From positions 310,001 through 374,000 of the forward strand of contig NC_052104.1 of the NCBI RefSeq assembly GCF_012273895.1: 64,000 nucleotides of DNA, read 5' to 3'. This stretch comes from Zerene cesonia (lineage: Eukaryota; Arthropoda; Insecta; Lepidoptera; Pieridae). A model generated the notes under the pieces. That model made no database searches. It saw only the letters and a program-made list of their open reading frames with translations, and was not told the DNA's origin. Numbering within the stretch: the first letter of the stretch is position 1; every line of letters starts with the position of its first letter. Shown piece after piece: positions 1-12,700 of this stretch. The position numbers and the translations under genes were made by a program.

Positions 1-610
1 CTTTTGTATTTATGATATTATTGGACATTGCCCGAGATTTTGTGTAGTCTGTCTTATATTTGCTGTAAAACTGTTATTTATATTTATCTTTAAAATATAG
101 CTTATGTGTTTTTCCAGGCAATAATCTATCTCTACTAAATTTTATACATATTCCAAGAGATTTATTTAAGAAAATTAGTCTATACATATAGCTAAGTAAA
201 ATACGACAAATGTTGTTTAATTTTAAATAAATCTAGTAATATATTAAACATTAATCCGTGTAAGTAGTATAGTTAGTCGAAACTTAGATGTTTAAATATC
301 TATAATAAAGATTGTTCAACATGCATATAACATATGCAGGATGCAAGGTGAAAATGTCAATGTGATATAAAGAAAAATACACCACACATGCACACAATAC
401 ATATGTTTAAATAGTTCTTTGAAGCACGTAGTACCCATGTAGGGTCCTAATATACAAAATAAGTTCGTGGCGATTTCTGTGAATTATCTAGAGAATGAAT
501 CCAGTACAATTTAATTTTTCGCCTACGGCTTAGCAAAAAAAATATACTAACAGTTGTCGTATAACATATACAGCCTTAATCATTTCGTAAAACCGCTCCA
601 ATGCGACGTG

Positions 611-660
611 AAACAAAAACAAACAAACACACTTTCGCATTTATAATATTAGTAAGGAGA
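611..660 (-). mobile_element. Helitron-like 5'-end remnant
   Basis: In reverse complement it begins TCTCCTTACTAATATTATAA and continues with ATGCGAAAGTGTG, the family's 5' end. The 3' half is not recognisable. Confidence 0.5.
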
Positions 661-2266
661 ATAATAGTAACTATAGGACAATAATGTCCAATGTCCGCTT
701 GGATATTCTCTATGATATGGTATTATTAATAATTTTTATATTATGTTGTGGTATTTAGATTTCTTAAATCTAGAACTTAGCAATGAAACAACAAGGGCTA
801 TGATATTATAAACGGCCCCATTATGTTCCTCGAACTTATAACTTAATTGAAAATGTTTGAATTTCGAATTGACCCTCTGGGTGGTCGCAAATCATTATAC
901 ATTTTCTATCAGAGCTTATAAACTACGAGTTGATTTCAACGAGAGTGCGTTAAAAGGAGACAATTTTGAAATTAATTATAAGTTTCAATTTGGTGAAAAA
1001 GCCGTTTTTATAACCGCCTATTTTCATGACCAGTTAAAAGGTTAACCCGCGATTTCCGCTTTTATGAATCGGCACAGATCCTAAAAATACATTATAAAGC
1101 GAAGCATGTTTTGCAACTAAACAGGATTATTAACTCCATTGTAAGTCGATACATGTGAGCGTCTTTTAATCCAGTCGGCGGGCGTCGATACAGAAAAACA
1201 CGTATTTAAAGATATTTCAGCGTGTCCCACTTCCGAGTCAAGGTTGACGCAGAATGTTGCGGCATGCAGTGATCGAAATCGCTTATTACAAGCAGTGGCT
1301 GCTCGCCCGAACTAGAATCGGGATGATACCATTATATATTCATTTCTAATGTCGAACCCCGATACATTTATTCTAAATTTGGTCAATACCAACGACTATT
1401 TATAATTTGTAAAAAACAATACACACACTGACGGTATTCAGACTAGAAATGCACTTAAATAAGTATTCATTTTAAATAGCCGTACGAGTCGATTAATCTA
1501 AATTGGTATAAATTAGAAATTTGCAATTTAAAGAAACTTGCTAAAGTAGGAAACAACACGTTAACAAAATAGCGTGTGGCGGTCTATGTAGGCTGCTGTG
1601 ACTACGTCGGCCCAGATTTCGACTTTGACTACGACTACGAATTTGGCCCCGTTTAACGATCGTCCTGTATAAAATTAGGAACGTATTGTGATTAAATAAT
1701 CAATTGTTTGTAAATAAGACCGTTATTTCGATAGTTCGTATCATTTAGACAGTAAATATAAGAAGATAATCTGTTAATTTCTGTAAAATATAAATCATTT
1801 TATTTTACGTAATCACAGCTTTAATAATTTATGTAACTCGAGTTGCATTGATCGAATTTAGCGCCGCTAGAAGATTCTCTTCCGGATTACGTAAGAAGTG
1901 GGAGGGAGTGTATCGGGTGCATAGATGGACGTTATTTTTTTTAATTTTACGTTTTCCATAAAGGTGTCATACATATTGTTTAAATCGGAAGGAAAGAAAG
2001 CAATTCGTTTTGAAAGGCTCGCTCCCTAAGGGCGAAGTGCAAACAATGGGTAGGAGTGAGTAAGCAATTAATCTTCTCGCTGAGGAATGTCAACAAAACG
2101 ATATTGGCTCTCGTGTGACACGTTTATACTGTGCAGGGCGGTTATACTGATTATAGTTTCTTGTTATAAATAACTTGATTTGTTGCTTACGCTTAGTTAT
2201 GGAATTTTTTCAAGCTAAAACTATGCTGTTTCATAGGGCTTTGAAATAGAAGATCCTATTATCCTA

Positions 2267-2506
2267 TCCTACTTATATTATAATTGCGAAAGATAAAGTA
2301 AGGATGTGTATGTGTGTGTGTTTGTTACTCTTACACGCAAAAACTACTGAACAATCAATGAAACAAGCAATGACGCAGATAGCTGGATAACTGGAATAAC
2401 ATATAAGCAACTTTAATGTTCCTTAAATCCAGCTATCTGCGTAAACTTAATATAATATTTCTACGGGAGATGGACTTACGCGGGTGAAACCGCTGGCCGC
2501 AGCTAG
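2267..2506 (+). mobile_element. Helitron-like non-autonomous element with an internal inverted duplication
   Basis: It starts TCCTACTTATATTATAATTG, has the GTGTGTTTGTTACTC..CACGCAAAAACTACTGAAC body, and ends GCCGCAGCTAG. Unlike other copies it carries a 16-bp inverted copy of its own ACGCAGATAGCTGGAT segment (2373-2388 and 2427-2442). Confidence 0.65.
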
Positions 2507-3551
2507 TTGTTCCCATATATTCGTTTCATGCCAACGGTTTGATATAAGATCTTTAATTTTTATATCACTTGTTTTCAGAGTAGGAAGTAGGTACCTACAA
2601 TTTGCAACTGAAAACTATAGTTTTATTTGTAAGAAATGATTTTGTTGGGTAGTTGACATATTATGTCACTACCCCGCGCCCCCCCCGGGTGTTACCTCCG
2701 CCTGGGTTGAAATTGATTTAAATTTTTCTTGTTAATAAAAATCTATTTATTATTTACATATCAATCAAATTAAAACAACATTATTATAATTTTAATACAC
2801 TCGGTTTTATCATTCTGTAAAAATAACAGCATGTAATTTATCCCAATTAAAAAAAAAATACGGAACGTAACTTAAAAAAAAAACCTTTGCACACATAGAA
2901 TTCACAATCCACTTACATTTATCATTTATAAAGAATAATTATACGCTAAGCCGACGATTTGATGCTCAATAGAGAAGCCTTGTATGAATGTCTATCTTGT
3001 GCAGGGCAGCTTGCATACGCAAAGATGACAATACTCACCTTCGCGATTATTAGACGAGCAGTGTGTATTACTAGGTTGTGTTGCTTAGGTTTCTTATTCA
3101 TGGTTGAACTGCAAGTATAAGTTATTTACCCGGGCGTGTTTATGTATTGAAATAATTAACCAATTGAAGTAGTTATAATTATTATATTAGATATTAAGCT
3201 ATTTATTCTCTTTTAAAAAGCCAGGACATTTTTGTTTAATTTTTCCCGAAATTATTTTATTAGTAAGCTAAAGAAATATATAGAATCGCATATATTACTG
3301 CTATAACTTAGAATTAATCTCTCTTCTACCCTGGTTTAAGAGCCTGCAATTTCAGTACTTGAATTTGTACTATTTGTAATGAAAACTGGTTTGAATGTGG
3401 TAAGTTGTTTTAGGACAACAATATTGATACTCTGTTTTCCATATCTATAAAATTCATATTCATAGTTAGGGCGGATTTAAAATCATGTAAGTTTTAATAA
3501 TTGATATATTATCATCTATCGTATATCACATATATTTATTACTCGTTACAG

Positions 3552-3715
3552 TTGATCAGGGGGGACTTCCTAGTAATAGAATACCTGGAGTGGGACAACT
3601 GCTACTCGGAGATCGTGCCAAATGACCGCCTTCGGGTCAAACAGACAAAGACGCCGATCGACAAGAACACGTTCCACAAATTCGAGATTGCAGTGCCTGA
3701 GGATCTCAAGGACTA
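3552..3715 (+). CDS. Fmr1: Fmr1 exon: second Agenet/Tudor domain
   Basis: The exon follows a CGTTACAG acceptor and ends at TA|GTGAGT, entering in phase 0 and leaving two bases. It reads IRGDFLVIEYLEWDNCYSEI then NTFHKFEIAVPEDLKD, matching the FMRP segment that starts near residue 86 in vertebrates (IKGEFYVIEY...PEDLR). This is the most upstream Fmr1 exon I can find in the window. Confidence 0.95.
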
Positions 3716-6700
3716 GTGAGTATTGAATTTTAACGAGACATGCATTATTGCGATAATCCTGCAACGGTTTGGGTAGGATCCCTGTTTAAGGGCTTCATAC
3801 CCAAGGAGTAAAATGAGGGCCATTATACGAAGTCCTCGCTGTCCGTCTGCGGGCCTTGACATTTAGACAGATAAAATTTTCTGAGATTTAATTGAAATAA
3901 TATTGTCGCAATAATAATAAGATGAACGGTCGGCATGGTCATTAATTGGATGGGTGGCACTTTTTCTAGCAGTTCGTTGCCTATAGCTAATAAGAACAGC
4001 TCTTCTTTATATGCACTTAGGTGCCGTCCATTAATCACGTGACTATTTTTTAACTTTTTTTCACCCTTCCTCCCCCGCCTCCCTTGCCCAGCTATTTTTA
4101 AAGTAACTACACAATTTCGTAACAATTTTAAATATTTATAAAATACAGCTTTCGGTATAATCTAATCTTCGCCTTCTAAGATTCGCCCCGTCCCCCTTTC
4201 GAACCTCACGTGATTATTGGTCGGCTCCTCATAACAAGACTCGTACTTGAGCGGTTTTTGTTGCTATAATTTACTGAAATAATATACGAAAAATATCATA
4301 TATTTTACATAGACCAACAAAAATAATTTTATACGGAACTTAAAAAGCAATGCTGTCTTTACCGACTTACTTGAACACGATTGTGTAGTGTGTACAGGTG
4401 TGATCACCTCAATTAATTGAAATGACGTGTTATGAATGACTCGCTTTCAAAGATTTCGTTAGTGAAATTAATTCTGTTATACTATGTGCACGGACAAGCA
4501 TGATCAATTGTCGAATACGCTAAAGAAACAGGCCTGACTGGATTCGATTTCTTTTACATTTTTTTACTATTAATGTATTAGGGAAGACCAAAAATAAACT
4601 GAATATTTTTTCTTGATTTCATTTTAAAAAGGCATATTATTTACACACAAACAACGACGTTATTAATACAAATGACGTAAATTTTAGTGACAATTTAAAT
4701 AAATATATGGTTCGTGATTTACGATTATATCGGGTACATTAGTTGTTGCAGTATATGCTTTAACTTATATGACATATCTTTTTAGTGCTTTTTTTAACTA
4801 ATTTCCCTTACTATAATTACATTGAATACACTATACAATTGAGTATTTTGGCGTATAGCCTACACGACATGCACAGCGCGAAGGTGGAGAACGCGCACAA
4901 GGAGTTCCAGAAGGCGATCGGCGCCGCGCTCGTGTGGTACGTGCCCGAGCGCGCCGTGCTCGCCGTCATCTCGCGCTGCGAGACGTCGCAGAAGCGCGCC
5001 CAGATGCTGCGCGAGATGCACTTCAGGTACTGCCGCCGCCACCGACGCACTTACATTACATAACACAATACAACACAACGCAACATATCACATCTCATTC
5101 CACGTCACGCCTTTCCACGCCACACCTTTTGACTCTACTTGCCATAACTTTTTTTTTATCTATAATAGGGCAGCGCTTAACCACGATCTCACCTGATGGT
5201 AAGCTGAGGTGTGGTCTAAGCTGGAACGCGCTTCCCTAGAAGATACCTGTTCACTCTTCCCTTGAAGACCTCCAGATTGTACATGTCGGGGAACAAAGAC
5301 TCAGGAAGCATGTTTCCAATCCGTTGCGGTTCGAATAAAGAATGTGGAATCGAACCGCTTCCACCGGGTATATAGAACGTCCACCAAATAGCGGTGCCTG
5401 GAGTCTGTGCGCCTTGACGATCGATGGAAAAATGGGGATGGCGGAATTAAGCTGTGTAATTTTGCAACGCACATCAACAGACCGTGCGATGGAAGCTTAC
5501 CAATATCATGCCACCATATTGAAGGCCTTCGAGATATCGAGGGAGACAGCAAGTGCTTTAGCATGATTCTCAATGGCCTCGCTCCAGATATAGGTGGCAC
5601 ACGCTAGAAGATCCCCAGTGGACCGATTTCGGCGAAACCCTGCTGGCGGTCACTGAGTAGGTTGTTCGTGTCTAGGTGTGTCAGGAGCCTGCTGTTCAAT
5701 ACACGTTCCATAGTCTTACAGAGTACGGACGTGACTGAAATTGGCCTATAGTTAGAGGGTTCGACACGACTGCCTTTCATTGAAAGGCGAAAGAGGCGTG
5801 TCAGAACAGGAGCGAGTTCAGGCGCATAGGTTTTGAGAACTATGGCTGGAATACCATCAGGGCTACTAGCTTTATTCACTTCCAGATTCCGCAGCGTTTT
5901 AAGAACCTCAGTTTGTCGGAAGCGTATATCCGGATTATTCACCTCTCACCTATGTAGAATGGGAGGTTTGGCACTGGCAGGATATAGACGTGAATTTTCC
6001 GCGAATACAGTAACGAATAAGTTTGCTTTCTCTACCGCAGTGTGAGTGTGTGGGTGACTCGGCCCTCAAAAACACGCCATCACATGTACAAACAACATAG
6101 ATACACGGAGTGATGATAAATGTAACAATTAAAATACGTTATATTTACATAATATTTCAATGTTTACCTCAAGGTATGCACTGTCAAATACACATAAACC
6201 TCGCACACTTTTCGTAATTACTTGATATTGATTTCAAGTCTTATAAGAACTTAAGTCAATAATTCATTTCTTCTAAAAACAAGACATACTATCTCATCAT
6301 CATCAATTTCAATAGTTTAAGGCAAAAGTAGATCGTTATTGATATCATTGTTTATTATATTAGCATATATCCGGACATCATTTGTGCAGTAAACATTTGA
6401 GGTCCTGTTTGTGAAAGGCAGCTGACTCACTGCCAAACAAACTTAGTGCTTACATTATGAACGGAAGCTACAGGGCCATGGATACAAAGTTGTTATCTAG
6501 ATGGGTAGTATACGCTTCCTACAATTAATTATTGTTTATACATACATTGCTTCAGAGAAAATCGTCTACTTTGTAACATGATATTTATATACAATGCTTT
6601 TATTTTACTTTATATTTCCTCCTGTTTCATTTTCAGAAACCTAACACAAAAGTTGTTATTATTGAAAAAGACTGAAGAAGCCGCAAGGCAGCTAGAATCC

Positions 6701-9700
6701 ACGAAAATTCACAATCAAGGAGGGTGAGTTATTTTTTATAATTATCTGTCTTTATATAGTTTTGGTTGATTGAGTTATTTTCGTACAGCCCAAATTTAAA
6801 CTTAATAAGGTGTTTGCTTCGTAATGTAAAACTCGAGTTAAGTTTGAAAACTCTTTATATTTATTTTCTTATAATTTTATGTGGGTATTGTATGATTAGA
6901 AATATAAGACACATTGAGAATGCTATTCAAGTATTTTTTATATATCTAATGAAGTATAATAAAATGAAAATGTATTAATTATTTCAAAATGGACATGCAT
7001 GAATTTCACAAGCAGACTCCATATCAAGTTTACTTAAAGCTAAAAGTGACATTTTATATTCTAAACATTGTTCCCAAATAAACTTACCAGTAACTTCGGC
7101 ATTTTATCGAAGTAGTTTAGAAAAATATTAGTGAGTAAAGAGCACATTAATGTGTGGCGCGTGTGCGTGCGCGTGCGCAGGTACACGGACGAGTTCAGCG
7201 TGCGCGAGGACCTGATGGGGCTGGCCATCGGCACGCACGGCGCCAACATCCAGCAGGCGCGCAAGGTGCCCGGCATCACCAACATCGAGCTCGAGGAGCT
7301 CTCCTGCACCTTCAAGATCTGCGGCGAGGTGAGCGCCGTCTGTCCTACGTGCGGTGTCTGTTGATGACACTTCCCTAACTTTACTCAAATCTCACTTGAA
7401 GATCAATGTTTCTGAATATAACTATTTAAGTGTAAATAAAACCCATATCATATAGTAATCCATCTGTGTGTTTGTTGGATCTCAAATTCTATATTTATAT
7501 AGATTTTGAGATCCTATTATTTGGAATTCCGTTTTAAAAACTTTCTTTGATACAAGATAACCTTGAGCTAAAGATACATTTGTGGATAATCTTTGGAATT
7601 TCTTTGATATGTAGATAAAGCCACGCCACACAAACCCAATTACATTTTACATTTTGCTTGTTTCATAAAATGGTGTATTACTAAAGCAATAGTGTATTTA
7701 AAATAATGGGTTGCAACCAAAAACTTATAAATCATCAAAATCAATTGTATACTTTGGATTTTAAGAACTAAAAACGGACGGACCAAAATTCCATTTTAAT
7801 CCCGAATGTAACTTATGATAAGACGTTTACATTCGCAGATCGTATACTAAACTATTCGTTCGGGCTTCGTAATTTGCAAATAAAAAATATTGTTGTCGAA
7901 TAACGCTTGTTGCGTGGCGGCAGTCGGCGGAGGCGGTGCGGGCGGCGCGCGCGCTGCTGGAGTACGCGGAGCAGTCGGTGAAGGTGCCGCGCGAGCTCGT
8001 CGGCAAGGTCATCGGCAAGAGCGGCAAGGTCATCCAGGAGATCGTCGACAAGAGCGGCGTCGTCAGAGTGAGTACGCTTTGTCGCCGCGCAGTGCGCACT
8101 CTGTACACTGATATAGAGCTCTATTGGAACGTGGTAACATTTATTTTGGAAGCGTGATTTAACTTTAAACATAATAACTGCAAAGAGAGTGGAACTTTAT
8201 ATACTACTGATGAAACCCATTTTACGTTGGGACGCATTTTCTCGTAGTAATAGTTTGTACTATAGTTCGGCCGTTCATAGAATGCGTTCCTGACACGTCG
8301 CGAATGAACTGACGACGTAACTTTGTAATGGCGTTGCAGTTAAAATAAAAATATTTTTGCTGGTTGTTTACCGTTTTAACAATTGATGAGCATTAAAATA
8401 AATTATTATATCAATAATCAATGAATGTTATAATTTTGTGCGAAACTGAGTGTCAAATAACTTGGTAAACAATATTTTTCTAAATCTATACTGCGCTATT
8501 ACAAGGTTATGTCAGCGCTTCATATTTGTAGTGCTGTGCTAAAAATAACAGGCAAGTATCGTTATCTGTTCTTATACAGTTATACTTATAATATAAAATA
8601 ATACGTTTTGTTTTTCTTTTTAAGAATTTGAAAATAATGGACTATAAAATAACTTTTATGAAATATAAAAATATAATTATTATTGATAATAATATAATTA
8701 TACATGTAGGCGAAGATGATGATGAAGACACCACCTCCTCAAGCGAATCAGAGTCTGATTAATATTCTGTACCCACATTCAATTATTAATTCAATTTTAT
8801 TATATGAATTACTTTTTTTTGGTTTCTACTTAAATAATGAAAATATAAATTTTAAATGATTCCGCCAATTTAAAACGAAAATAGTCTTAAAATAATGCGG
8901 CGGTTCATTTTGGAGGACGGTAACGAACTCAGTGTTATGTTGTGCCCATCACTAGTCGTGACTAACTGATAGGTGTCAGGAACGCATTCTCTGAACGGCC
9001 GAAGTATAACGAGAGAAAACGCCATGAAAATAGTCCAGAATATTCAATATACATATATGCTCACAATATAGCTGTCTAATGTCTTTATTATTCTATATTT
9101 TATCAACTCTGTTGGGTACTATGGTTATTGTTTTGAATATTTAATTAATAGGCTAAGTATTTTTACTAAGTATTTTGGATGATGAGTGCCTATTTGAAAG
9201 AAAAAAATCGATACTGCGAATATCAAATGTTACTACACTCAATTGCAAATATTGTGTTTTGAGTATGAATTTACTGTAGCGTAAACTCGATCCTTTTAGT
9301 ATATACGAAGTTGGCGAAATGGTTAATACAAGTGCGTACTGAGATGTAACGTACATATGCTGCAGGTGAAGGTGGAGGGCGACAACGAGCCGCAACCGGT
9401 GGGCCCGCGCGAGGAGGGCATGGTGGCCTTCGTGTTTGTGGGCACGCGCGAGAACATCGCCAACGCGAAGGTGCTCGTCGAGTACCACGTGGCGCACCTC
9501 AAGGTATTACACGCAGGCGTCGATCGTCGGGTCGCTTCTCAACGTATACGTGTCACGTCTCTTATATCACGTATCTTTATTTGAGTGTAACAGTGTGTTT
9601 ATGCTTAATTTGAACGAGTTCGTATGTCTCGTGCCGCAGGAAGTGGAGCAGCTGCGCGCAGAGAAGCTGGAGATCGACCAGCAGCTGCGCGTGGTGATGG

Positions 9701-12700
9701 GCGGCGGCTCGGCCTCGTACCCGCCGCCGCGCGGGCCGCCCGCGCCGCGCGCGCGCCGCCCGCGCCCGCCCGCCACGCGCTACCCGCCCGGTGAGCACTC
9801 ACCCTTCACCCTTCAGGGTATCGCCCTTCCGCCAGTCAATTATCACTCGGCCTAACATAAAAACAGCCCCTCAGGTGTCCCCCCGATTTCCCTAGCATCT
9901 GAACTGATCGATCCAATCCATTAATTTCTATTAAAACGATCTTTTGTTGGGTTTGTCGTGATTTCGTATAAAACGCCATACAAAACAGACAAAATATTTA
10001 TTTACTACATAAATGACATCAATAAAAAGAGCGTGCGATGTTTACAGGCGGGCGGCGCACGACGCCCGAGCTGGGCGAGGAGCGCGGCGAGCGCGGCGAG
10101 GGCTCCTACCGCGGCCGCCCCAGGCCGCCGCGACCCAACAGGTAACGCGACCCAAAAGCACACGGTTGATGTCTTAATCTGTATATTGTTGTGAGTTCTT
10201 GTTTGAAAAATGTGCGAGCGTAATATTGCTTTGCTTTTCATTTTTCATTAGGAATGAAAAAAAAAACATTTGTGTCATCAAATGCAAAAAATAACATAAA
10301 TTCTATTAATATTATAAATGCGAAAGTTTGTAAGTATGGATGTATGGATGTTTGTTACTCTTTCACGTAAAAACTACTGAACCAATTGCAATGAAATTTG
10401 GTACGTAGACAGCTGGATAACTGGAATAACATATAGGCAACTTTTTATTTCGATATTCATACGGGATACGGACTTACGCGGGTGAAACCGCGGGGCACAG
10501 CTAGTATACTATATATTAATCATATACACTTAATTAGGAAATTGATCTTATATCTGGCGATTATAATCGGTAAATTGAGATAAATTCGTGAAATTATCAC
10601 CAATCCTGGATAAGAATCAAAATCGAGTCTAAAAAGGTTGTGTTTATAGAACATACATGTAATGAAGTTAACTTATACTCTTTAGTCGCCTAGTTATAGC
10701 AAGTACAAATGAATGAGGGCGCGTGTCGGTCCGCTTGCAGGTCGAGCGAGCGGCGCGGCGAGGAGCGGCGCGTGCCGCTGGAGAACGGGCGCGCGCACCC
10801 GCGGCCCCCGCGGGACGCGCGCGACGCCCGCGACACCCGCGACACCCGGGAGCCCGTACGTACCGCACTTGTGCTTAGCTTACATCGACCGACTTCAAAA
10901 AAGGAGGAGATTTTGTTAAGTCGGAGCTTACCACTGAGTGAAACTGTTTTTGTGATTTTGAATATTGTTTTCTTTTTTTATTTGGAAGCTGATGTCTCCC
11001 GTGTGGTTCCATTCAAATTTGGTCTTGATTTGACGATTTGATACTGGGTTTTATTAAAAAATATATATTAGCAAAGGAGGTGCCACCCGATATATGCCTT
11101 TGTTTTTTTTTTTAATAATATTTTGTATTCTTATACAAAAGATTATAAATTCTCAACTATAGTGTGCCAAATTTATGATCCGATTCCTACATCGTTTTTT
11201 TATTCATATTATTGACTACATTTCTTGGCAAGTTTCTTAGACTACGTAGTCGTCGTTAAGACAATTGTGATGTAACATTTCAGAGCGGCAGGAGGCGAGA
11301 CACGCGCGAACCGCGTGACACCGGGCCGCGCGAGCCCCGCGAGCCTCGTGAGCCCCGCGAGCCCCGTGAGCCCCGCGAGCCCAAGCGACACACGGATGAC
11401 GACAGCTCGCTCGTCGACAGCCAGGACGTGTCTAGCGCGGACAGGGGTACGTGCATACACGCATATACACGCTCATACACGCATATAAAAAAAATAAGAT
11501 GATTACATATCCTATAGAACTTAGCTTTGACAAATACTAAATTGATAGTTTTTATCGTGAGTACTAATTAATTTACTATGTATGATTGATGATGAAAACT
11601 AAAAATATAGTCAACAATTGAAATGTTCATTGGTTACTGGTTATAAGTTATAGTTATACTGAAAATAAGTGCCGCTACTTTCAACACTTCATTATTTTTA
11701 TGTTTTCCACGTCATTACTATCAATACACACAATTAGCACCTTCATAATTTAATACTTGCCACTTGTTTAATTTAAAAAAATGTTCAATATTGCAGTCCA
11801 CTCCCAATACAAATATATCATTCATTATGCTCTATAACTAAATCGTAAATATCTCAAAAGAGACATATTAAAACTTTATTGTGTGTTTTATGATATTCAC
11901 TCATGTAATAACCGAGTTGTCAATAACTTTTTTAATCATATGACTTACATTTTAAGTTTCGCAGTAAGCTCACAATAGCATAAAACAAAAATCTGAAAAT
12001 ATTACATAATTTGCTAGTTGAGTATAATAGATCCATAGTTATACTTTAGTTTTACACCTATGTATTTATTTTGCGGTGATGTGTGTATGAAAGGATAATG
12101 GGTAACAGTTGTTTGCTACTTATCATGAATAATTCATGATTAATTAAACAAGAAGATTGGGTTAATTAGGGTGCTGGTGTTTTGTTAAATTTAAGCAATA
12201 ACTTATTTGATTTAAAACATCTAGAGTTTGAACACATGTATGTCATTTATGGTACTAACTTAATATAAAAGTTTAAGAAATCTGTTCAGTGAGCATACAA
12301 CTGTTATCCGTGTAGCTTTGGAAGTGTGGTAAATAATGGGTCATACTGATATTGTTATGACAATTGAATTAAATTGATAAATAATGTTTTTGTGTTTTTT
12401 TTTTATAAGAATTGAATTATAAAGTATTCATAAGTCATCAGTCAAGTATTGATAGTCTTGTCATGATGATATTTTATAGCTCTAATAGTTGGGTGCTTGG
12501 TTAGTGAGGGTGAATGCCAGCATGTTTTGCATGTTTCTATAGTATAGTTAATTTTTACTGTTAAGGAATTAATATAGATTTACGCAAGTTTAACTTGATC
12601 GCATGTTACATTTACATACCATAACTTAGGATAAGATTACATTACATTACATACTTTAAGTTAGTTAGTTTAAAGGTATTCAGGAATTCTTTTGTATTTC

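Larger units (their letters stand above)
1..3551. other. Non-coding stretch upstream of the first visible Fmr1 exon
   Basis: No exon matching the missing Fmr1 N-terminus (Agenet 1) is seen on the plus strand, and small open frames look random. It is probably an Fmr1 intron. It contains two Helitron-like pieces (611-660 and 2267-2506). Confidence 0.5.

Noticed and set aside
857..1045. 62-codon open frame as a candidate missing Fmr1 N-terminal exon
   Set aside because: The sequence does not resemble Agenet/Tudor 1 of FMRP and lacks suitable splice sites.
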